From contig JBAKBP010004459.1 of the NCBI GenBank assembly GCA_037953745.1, positions 62,001-126,000 of the forward strand: DNA of 64,000 nt, written 5' to 3'. The stretch is from Lithodes maja. Lineage: Eukaryota; Arthropoda; Malacostraca; Decapoda; Lithodidae. Position 1 is the stretch's first letter, and every line of letters begins with the position of its first letter. The notes below the pieces were generated by a model. The model was not told the DNA's origin and did no database searches. It worked only from the letters and a program-made list of their open reading frames with translations. A program made the position numbers and the translations under genes. Below, piece after piece: positions 10,353-20,716 of this stretch.

Positions 10353-10667
10353 CTGTCAACATGAAAAGAGCTACTGAATATTCTTAGCGCATCCAGTGCA
10401 GTTTATTGTGCATAATATGCAGATATCAGTATTGAAGTCACACATACATTCATGCAGTAAAATGTATCTTGCAAAAATGAATACAAAAACAACAACACCC
10501 ACATGTAGCTAACACACACGTATAATCACCTGCAGTGTTAAGCTTTGTGAATTCAATTGAATGAATATGATAAACTGATATACTAATTTGAAATATTCCC
10601 TTAAGTTGCAACCCAGTACAGAGCCACGCACCTCTGATAGGAAATGACACGTAAAAAGTGCTATAGA

Positions 10668-11681
10668 TAAAATGAAGCCCGGGAAAGCCGCTGGGTGTAG
10701 TTGCTGAGATGCTAAAAGCAGCTGGAGATATCGGTGTAAGATTGGTCACAGAGCTAATTAATGCTATCATACGGGAGGAAAAAGTTACTGATGCATGGCA
10801 GGGTGCCAAGGGAAGTTATGCAGTGGGCCATGAGAAAACTTGGAATAGACGAATGGTTGGTGCGTGTGATAATGAAAATGTATGAGGGGTCATGGGCAGC
10901 AGTTAGAGTGAATGGGGGTTTGAAAGAATTCCCAGTGAAAGTTGGAGTTCAAACTAATTTTTGTCATGGTCCTGGAGGAACTGTCAAGGTAACTTTAGAA
11001 CAAGACTCCCATGGGAGTTGTTATATGCATATGACCTAGTTCTTATCGCAGATAGTGTACAGAAAGCGAAGGTAAAGTTCCATAGATGGTGAGATAGTAT
11101 GGCAAACAAGGGATTGAGAGACTGCAGGGTGCACAAGAGTTGTAGTGGGGCGAAGGGACCTTTGACGAGAATCATAGACTTTGAATGTGCAGTGCATAAG
11201 GGAGAACTTGTGTTGAATGACTTACAGATTTTGGCCGTGTAACGCTGGAGTGTGTGAATATAATTTGCTACTTGGTCGATACGATTTCCGCCGGAGATGT
11301 CGCTGAAGCTGGCACCATTGCTAGAGTCAGAGGTGGCTGGTGGAAGTTCAGAGAGCTGTTGCCTCTCTTGACCAGGAGCGGAATCCCACTTCACCTTAAA
11401 GGGAAGGTGTATGCTTCGTGTGTTAGGAGTGCAATGACCTATGCCTCGGAGACATGGCCTGTTAAAATGAAAGATTAACAGAATGGAACAGAACAAAAAG
11501 AAAAAGGCGAGATTGATATGTGGAGGCTCAACCTCAGGGAAGGGGTATCAAGTGAGGAATTTAGAAGGCGTCTGAGCATTAGGAGTATCAGAGAAGTAAT
11601 GGGCACAGACAGACTTGGCTGGTTTGAACATGGAGAGAATGGATGATCAGCATTGGGTGATTAGATGCCGGACCATGAACG
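10668..11681 (+). pseudogene. Degenerate RTE-type LINE fragment (copy B)
   Basis: Copy B of the fragment at 1917-2930, at an 8751-bp offset, with the same frameshifts. Small differences include LLTRSGIPL against LLTMSGIPL. It predates the duplication or allele split. Confidence 0.75.
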
Positions 11682-11695
11682 CGGGGGGAGCTACA

Positions 11696-11871
11696 CCTCC
11701 CCGTGGCGTAACAGATAGCGCGTCTGGCTCACAACCAGAAGGTCCCAAGTTCGAGACCCGGGCGGGGAAGAGACATTTGGGCAAGTCTCCTAACGGTGTA
11801 GCCTCTGTTCACCTAGCAGTATAAGTAGGAACCTGGAATAAGTGGACGAAGTTGTGACATTCCATCTGGGG
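11696..11871 (+). mobile_element. tRNA-derived SINE (copy B)
   Basis: Copy B of the SINE at 2945-3120, essentially identical in the A-box, B-box and body. Confidence 0.65.
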
Positions 11872-12431
11872 TTGGTGATCGGTTACAAGGTGAGATGGGT
11901 ATCGTACTGGTCAACCTAAGCTACTGGTCAACCTAAGCCTTCGGGTGAGACTGGTGCCGTAGTGAGAATGGTACCATACAGATTAACTCTAAGCCTTCGT
12001 TTCCAGATGTCGCCAATTGGCTAAAATACAGACTACACACACATCCACAGCCATTCCAACGATACATAAACACTTAACATGCATTTCACACAATACATTC
12101 CCAGTTAAGGAGGCGCGATAATAATGAGCTTAGCTCGCATTGCGTGGATTCCCCTTGACGAACAAGCAAGTGAACGTAGGGATAGACATAGAAAGATGTG
12201 GGATCAGGTACTGAGGTCCAATCTCAATATAAAGCACCTGACAGCAGAGGCATCCCAAAAAAGGTTTGCCTGGAATGCCACCATTAGGACATAAGACTGA
12301 AACCACTCTCTCTGTGAACGATGTGGTCTTTAAACTTGCATGCATGCATGTACTGTTACAATGGGTGCCATGTTCATAATAGGCTCTGCACTAAAGTTTG
12401 AATGTTTATTATCTGATGCAGAGATACTGAC

Positions 12432-12562
12432 CTTTGGTGAGGGAGACATTGGCCACCATTGAGACATGTGGAAGTGGTGCAGGCTTCGTGGTCGTGAGTG
12501 TAGCATCTCCATGCCCGGGTCAGTCGAGGTGTCACAACCGAGGTCACATTCGTGTCAACTAC
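12432..12562 (-). CDS. CadN: CadN-like cadherin exon, start of EGF 1 (copy B)
   Basis: Copy B of the 131-bp exon at 3681-3811. It has the same acceptor (TTGTGCAG), donor (GTCAGT) and encoded segment, VVDTNVTSVVTPRLTR followed by CTTSTCLNGGQC. To its right, toward the 5' end of the gene, lies an intron of about 4 kb filled by foldback arms, TTAA MITEs, a Tigger element and a LINE. The next exon upstream is at 16569-16706. Confidence 0.78.
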
Positions 12563-12623
12563 CTGCACAACATATTTTGCCTATATATATATATATTTAG
12601 AAAAAAACAAATCTTAACATGAT

Positions 12624-12880
12624 AATAAATTAAAATGTAAAACTTGCAAACTAAACAAACCAAAATTGGGACAAGGACAATATAAAGTCAAATTAAATTA
12701 TCAAAATCGCTATGTGGAAACAACGCTTACTAAAATGAAAATTATTAAATAAAAGAACACAATCCACCACATAGGGTGTACATTACTACATGAGCAAGTT
12801 AATCTGTTTCCCAAGCAAACTAATCGCACATATAACAACGCACTATCGTCACGTTAAAGGAATTAGTTAAGTTTGGGAAG
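12624..12880. repeat. Foldback left arm (copy B)
   Basis: Left arm of an inverted repeat of about 255 bp. The matching right arm is at 14757-15012 in reverse orientation, with about 1.9 kb of nested elements between them. The arms differ by small changes, such as AAACTTAACTAATTCC against AAACTTGACTACTTCC. Confidence 0.8.
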
Positions 12881-13006
12881 TCCGGGACGTTCTGGTAAAT
12901 TTTTACTAAACTCTGCAATAATACTGTATTATATTACTTTATCATATCAGAGGTACACACCTTAATGTAAAAATAAGACTGCATCACATAATTTGTTTCT
13001 ACCTTC

Positions 13007-13759
13007 TTAACCCCTTCTGTACCAGTGACGTCTGTTATATCATATTCTAGCTAGATTTAGACAATTTTATGCAGCTTAGGAAGGCTCTGTGGTACTTAAC
13101 CCTCTCACGTTCTTGACGCAATTTTGAGCCTATTAGGGATACTTTAAAGCCTTTGTTACCATCAGGGGTATTTAGAAACCTTTAGTTTAGTTACTTTAAC
13201 CTCTGCAGTTGTCTTTGAGTTAGCTGTGTTGAGCCTATTAGGGATACTTTAAAGCCTTTGTTACCATCAGGGGTATTTAGAAACCTTTAGTTTAGTTACT
13301 TCGACCTCTGCAGGTGTCTTTGAGTTAGCTGTGTTGAGCCTATTAGGGATACTTTAAAGCCTTTGTTACCATCAGGGGTATTTAGAAACCTTTAGTTTAG
13401 TTACTTCAACCTCTGCAGTTGTCTTTGAATTAGCTGTGTTGAGCCTATTGGGGATACTTTAAAGCCTTTGTTACCATCAGGGGTATTTAGAAACCTTTAG
13501 TTTAGTTACTTCAACCTCTGCAGTTGTCTTTGAATTAGCTGTGGGCAGAAAACTAATTTTGGAGAGGTAATTATAAGAGTGAGAGAAGTCTATTTCTTAT
13601 TGCTAATCTGGCAACCTCTGCGTCATATGGTCGTGAGAGGGTTAAAAAGGTTGATTGAGATAGTTCGAAGCCTTTATAATTGCTAGAGAGCCTTCCTGAA
13701 CTGATTAAAATTGATCAGTAGTAGCCAGAATACAATAAAAAGGAGGTCGACAGGGTTAA
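13007..13759. mobile_element. Outer TTAA-flanked MITE (copy B)
   Basis: Copy B of 4261-4698. It is longer because the inner MITE here has four tandem units of its 105-bp core. It starts TTAACCCCTTCTGTACC and ends CGACAGGGTTAA. Confidence 0.6.
13096..13645. mobile_element. Inner TTAA MITE with amplified core (copy B)
   Basis: Same ends as 4350-4584, but the core that begins GAGCCTATTAGGGATAC is present four times, starting at 13126, 13231, 13336 and 13441 (exact 105-bp period). Copy A and the element at 41507 have one unit. Confidence 0.85.
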
Positions 13760-13834
13760 CATGCTCCATTACTTTACATCCATTAAATTTTAAAAATCTT
13801 ACTATTTCACAACAATATTTTATATTCCATATAC

Positions 13835-13835
<1 letters not shown>

Positions 13836-13873
<38 letters not shown>

Positions 13874-13883
13874 TGTATATACA

Positions 13884-13918
<35 letters not shown>
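13836..13918. repeat. AT microsatellite (copy B)
   Basis: Copy B of the (TA)n tract with the same ACTGTATATACAGT interruption but fewer units. Confidence 0.95.
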
Positions 13919-13921
<3 letters not shown>

Positions 13922-14755
13922 TAGACCCTCGCCATCTCGGACTAATTGGGGGGAGACCCAGTCCGAAATATCTGAAAATCCGAGATGTCCGGAGTCCGGC
14001 TTGTGTCTGACCTAACAGAGTATAAAATCCGACCTAACCAATGTATGTCCGAGGCAACAATGAAATCGGAGACTACGGAAAAAATCCGACCTCAAGAGAG
14101 ACGTCCGCATCAACTAGAAAACTAAGACAACCCTATTCGAACCCTATAATCTGTAATACAAAACACAGTACAGTACAGTAGGCTACATTACACTTACCCC
14201 TTCATTGCTCTTGTCTGTAGTCTTGATGTCCTCCCTCCCCTCTCCCTCCTCCCCAACACTGCATTAATTACTGCAGCATCCCCTTTTCACCCCCACCTCC
14301 ACCTCAATGTCCTTCTCCACCCCACTGTCCTTCTCCACCTCACTGTTCTTCTCCACCTCACTGTCCTCACTGTCCAGGTCCTTCAACATCTGAAGCTTAG
14401 TTTCGAGTGATATAAAGGTCACCTTACGCTTAGGCTTCTCCTTGGGAGGCATGGCGAACTTGATAAATGCACGCATCTATGTGTAACACAACAGAGCTTG
14501 GTGCGGACTGACGCTCCTAGCTCCGACGCTTGACCCTTGGGCCCCGGATGTAGATGGCGTCGGACGTCCCTTCTGTTTGTCGGATATTCACCCTTATTGT
14601 CCGGTGACGTGAGCGCGTCATCCGAAAACGGCCGACACTGTCGGAACGATGACGGAAATGTCCGGCATACGGAAGTACGTGTCCGAGAGGCCGTAGCCAG
14701 TCCGGCTAGTACGGGTTTCCGAGAATTAGAGGTCCGAGATAGCGAGGGTTTACTC
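13919..14755 (-). mobile_element. Tigger/pogo-like deletion derivative
   Basis: About 837 bp with imperfect TIRs: CAGTAGACCCTCGCCATC at the left and, inverted, GAGTAAACCCTCGCTATC at the right, each followed by TCGGAC. The TIR type is that of Tigger/pogo elements. Only the start of a transposase gene survives (14264-14452, minus strand). The remaining sequence is rich in CCGAC/GTCCG words and has no further coding match I can see. It is non-autonomous. Confidence 0.75.
14264..14452 (-). pseudogene. Tigger-like transposase N-terminus, truncated
   Basis: From a Met codon the frame reads MPPKEKPKRKVTFISLETKL and QMLKDLDSEDS. It then continues with (N/D)SEVEK-type repeats and stops. Basic MPPK...RK.... 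followed by a helix .L..KL..LK.L is the start of the CENPB-type HTH in Tigger transposases. The rest of the DNA-binding domain and the whole DDE domain are missing. Acidic EVEKDS repeats come from an 18-bp minisatellite. Confidence 0.6.
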
Positions 14756-14756
14756 C

Positions 14757-15012
14757 CCAAACTTCCCAAACTTGACTACTTCCTTTAACGTGACGATAGT
14801 GCGTTGTTATATGTGCGATTAGTTTGCTTGGGAAACAGATTAACTTGCTCATGTAGTAATGTACACCCTATGTGGTGGATTGTGTTCTTTTATTTAATAA
14901 TTTTCATTTTAGTAAGCGTTGTATCCACATAGCGATTTTGATAATTTAATTTGACTTTATATTGTCCTTGTCCCAATTTTGGTTTGTTTAGTTTGCAAGT
15001 TTTACATTTTAA
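14757..15012. repeat. Foldback right arm
   Basis: Reverse complement of 12624-12880, from CTTCCCAAACTTGAC to GCAAGTTTTACATTTTAAT, directly after the Tigger-like element. It is followed by a long AT microsatellite. Confidence 0.8.
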
Positions 15013-15041
15013 TTAATATATATACTGTATATATATATACA

Positions 15042-15110
<69 letters not shown>
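15012..15110. repeat. AT microsatellite
   Basis: Long (TA)n run with one ACTGTATATATATACAGT interruption, next to the foldback right arm. Confidence 0.95.
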
Positions 15111-15113
<3 letters not shown>

Positions 15114-15206
15114 CATTTACTCATAATTGCAATAGATATATTTTACAACTAATGATAATCATAGTAGTTATCATATTATAATCCTATAGTTATAGGCTAC
15201 ATTCCA

Positions 15207-16434
15207 ATACAACAATACTGCCCGCACTCTTCAATCTGTACATGCATGATATAAATACACCAAAGTCACCCCAAATAACCATAGCCTCCTACGCAGACGA
15301 CATAACACTCACAAGCACGCACCAAAACCCAGACACAGCAACAAGACTCCTTCAAGACTATCTCGACACATTACATGAATGGTGCACTACTAACAGACTC
15401 AATTTAGCCCCAGCTAAATCCACTGCAACCCTCCTCACAAGCTGTACAGGAGAGCACGATTACATCCCGGGACTCAACATAAACAACACACCCCTAACAC
15501 ACACACACACACACACACACAAAATCCTAGGAGTAACATACGACACCCAAATGACATTCAAACAGCACACCACAAACACGAAAAAGAAACTGACACCCAG
15601 ACTTAACGCCCTCAGATCACTTGCCCACACGAAATTTGGACACAACAAAGAAACCACCACCACAGTCTACAAACAATACATAAGATCAGTTATGGAATAC
15701 GCAAGCCCGGCCTGGGCTTCCAACCTAGCTGAAACACATCATAAGACCTTACAGACCATTCAAAATAAAGCCCTGAAAATCATCACAGGATGCACAGCTA
15801 CGACACCCACAGATCACCTACATCAAGAAACCAAAGTCCTCAAAGTCAAAGATCATCTAGACATGAGAGGCACACAATTCCTGGCAGCAGCCTCCACGAA
15901 TCAACACCACCTACTACACTACATGGCTACACACCCACAGACACCAAGAAATATCAAAACAACACCCAGCACACGCTATCACACACAAATACTGTCTTCT
16001 CTCCCTCCCTGCCCACCCCAAACCAACTTCCGGAAGCACATCCATACTCATATCACTCGCCGTTCCATTCACTCACTCATAGACAACACGCAGCTGCAAG
16101 CACGACCTCCCGAAATCCATCCTTCTGAATCCTCCCTTCCTCGCGAGGACAGAGTCCACCTGGCCAGGCTGAGATGCGGACACCATACGGCTCTTCTGAG
16201 CTATCAGAAGAGACTGGATGACTCAGTCGTCGACACCTGCCCGGGTTGTAACACAGCACCCCAATACCATTAAACACATCATAGAAGACTGCATTTCACA
16301 CAACCACTTACGCCAACAACACAATTTACACTCTTTGAGAGCTCTGTGGGAAAGCCCGACCGTGGCCATGGCCTTCCTTAGGGACTCGGGGCTGTTCGGC
16401 CAGGCAGCTTAGGGAACAACAACAACAACAACAA
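15207..16434 (+). mobile_element. 5'-truncated Jockey/I-type LINE with (AAC)n tail
   Basis: The frame enters in the middle of RT with LPALFNLYMHDIN. It continues IASYADDITLTSTH (catalytic ADD), KILGVTYDTQMTFKQH, TVYKQYIRSVMEYASPAWAS and LQTIQNKALKIITGCTA. A C-terminal zinc-knuckle-like HLARLRCGHHTALLSYQKRL and CPGCN...H...C follows. A frameshift near 16260 separates the last part (KHIIEDCISH to GLFGQAA, stop at 16410-16412). A (CA)n expansion at about 15498-15520 adds a Thr-His run. The AACAACAAC tail ends the element at 16434. RT motifs upstream of the ADD box and the endonuclease are absent. Confidence 0.8.
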
Positions 16435-16568
16435 TACTGGATACAGTAGGATGTTCATTGTACTTAGCTATGTATATGTGATAAGTCTTATAATAGAAAA
16501 CTTTCACGCAATATCTACATTAAGCTGTTATATAGGATGCACATAAATTAACAAATGTAAAGTTATAC

Positions 16569-16706
16569 CTGTAACGTGAGTGATGTAGATGGTCTGGACA
16601 CGGTAGAAGAGTAATAAGGGTTGTTTAGAGACTGATGGTGGTTATCAGTGTCCATCTCTCGTGTTAGTGGCTTCAACACCACAGTCAAGTTAGTCCCAGT
16701 CTCCAA
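16569..16706 (-). CDS. CadN: CadN-like cadherin exon between cadherin and EGF regions
   Basis: A 138-bp exon (46 codons, phase 0 at both ends) with acceptor TTTCTTAG and donor GTATAA. It encodes LETGTNLTVVLKPLTREMDT, then DNHHQSLNNPYYSS and SRPSTSLTLQ. I do not recognise a discrete domain. Its position and phase link the classic-cadherin exon (19577-19730) to the EGF 1 exon (12432-12562), so I place it in the same gene. It lies outside the duplicated block. Confidence 0.6.
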
Positions 16707-16861
16707 CTAAGAAATTAAATTCGATATACTGTGTCAGTAGTATATATAATATTGTTAACACAAGATGTTAACAAATATTTATACACATTATACCCACATT
16801 AATAAATACAGAATATGAGATCTTTCACCCTAGATGTAGATTTTTGCATATATACCGGTAT

Positions 16862-17045
16862 ATAGGGGAGGTGTGGTGGAGTGGTCTTGCCACTTGCCTG
16901 GTAATCCAAAGGTCCCGGGTTCAAATCCCGATGTATCAATGGGAAGATATTATTGGGATGGAATTTGTGCTGTACCTAGTATCAGTGCATTACCACAAGC
17001 CTACCGAAACGTCAATAAAATACCCTCATTGTTCCCTGATTAAAT
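16862..17045 (+). mobile_element. tRNA-derived SINE
   Basis: A-box-like TGGTGGAGTGGTC at 16873 and a B-box GGTTCAAATCC at 16918-16928 with the usual spacing. A body ends near CCCTCATTGTTCCCTGATT. The family differs from the SINE at 2945. 3' limit approximate. Confidence 0.6.
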
Positions 17046-17053
17046 AGCAGTGT

Positions 17054-17400
17054 ATGAATATTCCCATATTCAAAATATGCTATAGGGGTGCAATGCCTGG
17101 TGAGTTAACTGCTGAACAGGTGGCGTTGTGTGTGTGTAAGTGTGAGAGTCCGAGTGTAGGGGGTGAGACAGTGAAGCACGGGAACGAGATGGCTTCAGAG
17201 ATGGGGTCGTTTCGGGCCATGAGTGAGCACCGTGCCTCATGTGAAGGCAAGATGGCAGGTGCTCGTTGTACTCTACGTGCTTCACATGTCTCACTCCCTA
17301 GACTGGAACAAGACCTCACAGGCTTCACTGTTCATTGTAAAGCGGTGAATGTTAAGGCTCTCAGCCTATGCCCGAGAGGAAGTAAGTTGGAATATAGAAA
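17054..17400. other. Open on both strands, not identified
   Basis: GC-richer segment with open frames on both strands (plus 17054-17443, minus 17080-17328). I recognise no domain, and no convincing splice pair fits the cadherin gene. An A-rich run follows at 17397-17423, so this could be an unrecognised retroelement rather than an exon. Confidence 0.3.
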
Positions 17401-17677
17401 AAAAAAAAAAAAAAAAAAAAAAATATATACAAAAAGAAACTGAGAAAGGACAATAAATTCTTGTGAATAAACTTCCATTCACCTAATGGTGTTCAATATT
17501 TAAGAGAGCTGGTTTTAAATTTTGAAGATTGAAAGTTAGTGGATTAATTTGTACTCTGAGGAAGTGAGTTCCAAAGAGATGTGGTTCAGGGTATAATTGA
17601 CATATGAAAAACATAAGTTATGCAATATGGAGGAGCGATTGTTAAGTCGTGGGTGCAAACACATGCCCTAGTACCAC

Positions 17678-17870
17678 GGGCTATGGTATGGTCGGTAGCG
17701 TATCTGGCTGCTGATCGAAGGGTCGGCAGTTCGATCCCAAGCCGTGCCAATGGTAGATGTCAAGAGTTTGGACAGTTCGGTGTAGCGATTCCATTCATGG
17801 AAAATGTCCAGTTAGGTCCTTATAACGAGGGCACGCCCTAGCCCAAGGGAGTGCAAAGAAAACTGCATCA
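17678..17870 (+). mobile_element. tRNA-derived SINE, third family
   Basis: A-box TGGTCGGTAGCG at 17689-17700 and B-box-like GCAGTTCGATCCC at 17726-17738, with the anticodon-arm-like TCTGGCTGCTGATCGAAGG between them. The body ends near ACTGCATCATCATC. Confidence 0.6.
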
Positions 17871-18330
17871 TCATCTAGAACCATTAGGAAAGAAATGAAG
17901 CGGTGATACAATTGCAGCTAGTTCAACTAAACACTTACCATAAAAGTATCTGTAATACAATCAATGCAAGGGATGCAGTATTTCTAGGTATATATAAAGG
18001 GGGGAATTAATTAGTAATTATTGGTTTATTGATCATTCAAACTGCTTGGTTTTGTCTTTTATCAAACGGTCTCAGTGCCACCTTTCCATATTCACTCCAC
18101 AGAGGCAAGCAATAATCAAGCTGAGAATGCACAATGCATATGATTTTTATATATATTACGGCTAGCTGTTCGTCAATGAATAATTCACAAACTCAGTAAA
18201 GAAGCCCAGGCTTCTTTGAAGCATTTTCATGTGGTAGAGTTCTTATAAACACAACTCAAATTAAATTCACAGTGAACAAGAAAGGAATGTGCATTATCTA
18301 ACAATCACACACACACACACACATCAACAC

Positions 18331-19561
18331 ATGTGTTTACCTGGACCTGAAAAAGGCCTTTGACAGGGTGCCTCACAAAAGGTTATTGTGGAAATTGCAG
18401 GTTGTTGGAGGTGTACATGGTAGGATGTTAAAATGGATGGAAAACTTTTTAATAGGAAGAGAAATGAGGACCACGATACGAGACGAATATTCACAGTGGA
18501 GGAGTGTGATGAGCGGAGTACCACAGGGATCAGTGTTGGGTCCGATAATGTTCCTACTTTATGTAAATTACATGCCAGAAAACTTGAATAGTCATTTGAA
18601 TATGTTTGCGGATGACGCTAAGATCATGAAGAATGTCACCGTATAGAAAGTTGTCAGGATCTTCAAAAGGACCTAGATGAGTTGCACAGATGGAGCCAAA
18701 CCTGGAAAATGAGTTTCAATGCAGAAAAGTGTCATGTTTTGGAAGTGGGAACAAGTGAGATAAGGCCAAGCTGGGAGTACAAATTAGGAATTGAAATAAT
18801 CGGCAAAACACGGCATGAGAAGGACCTTGGAGTGATAATACAAGATGATCTATCCCCGGAGAAGCATATTAACATGATCATTGGAGGAGCATATGGAATA
18901 ATAACCAATATGAGAGTGGCATTTAACTATTTGGATGAAGAAATGTTAAGAAAACTGATAATGACTATGATAAGACCAAGATTAGAATATGCAGCAGTGA
19001 TATGGTCACCACATTTGAAAAAACATATAAACAAATTAGAGAAAGTCCAAAGGATAGCAACGAAGATGATCCCAAGATTGAAGGAGTTGACATATGAGGA
19101 GAGACTTAAGACACTACAACTGCCTACCTTGAAAGAGAGAAGGGAACGAGGCGACTTAATAACGATGTTCAAGGGAGTAAAAAGTTTGGAACGAGTAGAT
19201 AGGGAAGATCTATTCGTGAGGGATAATGGAAGGACAAGAGGGCACGAGTTTAAGCTGAGGAAGGGCAGATGTCGTAAGGACACAAAGAAATTCAGCTTCC
19301 CATATAGGAGTATAGAGACTTGGAACAACTTGGAGGAGGAGGTGGTGAGAGCGAGGAACATTAACATGTTCAAATCTAGGTTGGATAAAAGTAAATATGG
19401 AAATAGGGCAACATAAGTTATGATATGTTATTCCAAAATACTGGGAACTGGGAATATCCATTACGATACTTGTCTAAGTAAAATGGATTGATTATAAAGT
19501 AACTAAGACAGGACAACACGAGCGCTGCTCAATTCCTGTAAACTACAAATAGGTAAATACA
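18331..19561 (+). mobile_element. CR1-like LINE, 5'-truncated, frameshifted
   Basis: Starts inside RT with VYLDLKKAFDRVPHKRLLWK and continues with SGVPQGSVLGPIMFLLYVN and MFADDAKIMKNV. One frameshift near 18640 moves reading to IESCQDLQKDLDELHRW and onward to 19416. The later part has MIRPRLEYAAVIWSPHLKK, LQLPTLKERRERGDLITMFK and a WNNLEEEVVRARNINMFKSR end. The 3' end AACTACAAATAGGTAAATAC stops 16 bp before the cadherin donor site at 19576, so it lies in the intron. Confidence 0.83.
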
Positions 19562-19576
19562 TGCACATGCACAGAC

Positions 19577-19730
19577 CTTGTTTGTGTGTAGTGCTAGAAG
19601 TCCTCGCAGCTTGACGGGGTCCATGTAGGTAGTGTGAGATTCTCTGACACTGACCCACACAGCAGCGGCTCCGGGGACAGTTACTGGTGAGTGACTGGAA
19701 GGTGGTGGACCCTCCAGGCTAACAACCTCA
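19577..19730 (-). CDS. CadN: CadN-like cadherin exon, non-chordate classic cadherin region, cut at its 5' side
   Basis: Minus-strand coding sequence EVVSLEGPPPSSHSPVTVPG, then AAAVWVSVRESHTTYMDPVK and LRGLLALHTNK, ending at a GTCTGT donor. The VWV.VR.SHT.YM.PVKL.GL pattern is typical of the conserved region after the cadherin repeats in invertebrate classic cadherins. No splice acceptor is visible at its upstream end: the frame meets the first base of the Gypsy-1 LTR at 19731. Either the element inserted in this exon, or the junction is a rearrangement or assembly join. Confidence 0.65.
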
Positions 19731-20168
19731 TGTGACGCATGTCGAGTATGAGCATGCTGTACAGAACGCCCAGTCATGCCCCACTCTCGCTAGGATCGTC
19801 AGGGCAGGAACTTTGGCTGTAGTCTGTGTAGAGTTTCCTAACTTAGTTTATGTGAGCCGTTGTACTATAAGTATTATAAATATGTATCTTGTTTTCATCT
19901 GAGTCAACGAGTTCTATTTTATATCATTAGTTATAAGTGTTGTGTGTGGGACTTATTTGTAATGATGAAAGGAGAGAGAGAGATTACGTAACGAGGGCCA
20001 GCGAGTGCGCCATGAGGCAGGTAGGCCTAACTCCCCTCCTTCCTCCTCCCTCCTCCCTCTCAGTGCGTGGGAAATCCTTTGTCGATCCCAGATTGAGAGA
20101 GAATATTACGTAACGATTGCTAGTGGGCGGTCCTTAGTAGTTGGCGATATGCTCACTAGAGGGCCGAG

Positions 20169-20176
20169 TATAAAAA
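20169..20176 (+). promoter_or_regulatory. TATA box in the Gypsy-1 LTR
   Basis: TATAAAAA within GAGTATAAAAAGGGAGG. About 30 bp downstream CCTCAGAACTC offers an initiator-like TCAGA, so transcription probably begins near 20200. Repeated in the 3' LTR at 27784. Confidence 0.75.
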
Positions 20177-20716
20177 GGGAGGTCTCGCCGCATTTTCCTC
20201 AGAACTCATTAGGCAGAGCGACTTCTCATATCCCTTGCAACTATATATATTCTTCCGACTGATGTGAACTTTCCCTACTCTCTGTACCGCCTACCTTCTT
20301 CTTTTCCCGAACCCTTTTTAACCTCAATGACCCCTTTGGTGCAGATTTAGTCAGCCAAAGTATTGTCGCTTGAGTTCTCACGAGATATATGCCTATTAGA
20401 TAGCCTATTTTGGAAGGGATAACTAGAATAGGATTGATTAATGTTTGTTGCACTCGTATATGCATTTCCCTGTGTATGATTATTCATGTTCCTGTTTTCT
20501 GCTGATCTAGGTGATGCTAGACTGGGATAAGGCTACTAGAGTTGTGATTCCCGATGTGTATTAGGTTTTGTTGAACCTGTACAATCGCAACGGAGACTTG
20601 GAAAGCCTAGGTGGTCTTTCTGACTGTGTACCTTGTGAGTTTAGCACTGTGTTGCGAGTGAGGGCTTTTGCCTCTGCCACCCAGCACTGTGCTAACTCGT
20701 TTGCTTGACTTTGAGA

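Larger units (their letters stand above)
8756..14366. repeat. Duplicated block, copy B
   Basis: Second copy of the 1-5351 block. It contains the same five cadherin exons, RTE fragment, SINE, TTAA MITE nest and start of the Tigger-like element. Unlike copy A it continues on both sides into unique sequence, and the Tigger element is complete here. The right-hand limit is the point where the minisatellite next to the N gap in copy A diverges. Confidence 0.93.

Noticed and set aside
17054..17443. A cadherin exon in this open segment
   Set aside because: No splice pair in phase and no recognisable cadherin, EGF or LamG pattern on the minus strand.
20005..20262. Small ORFs in the LTRs, repeated in every copy
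   Set aside because: They are conserved only because the LTR copies are nearly identical. They lie partly upstream of the predicted transcript start, and diverged LTR types do not keep them.
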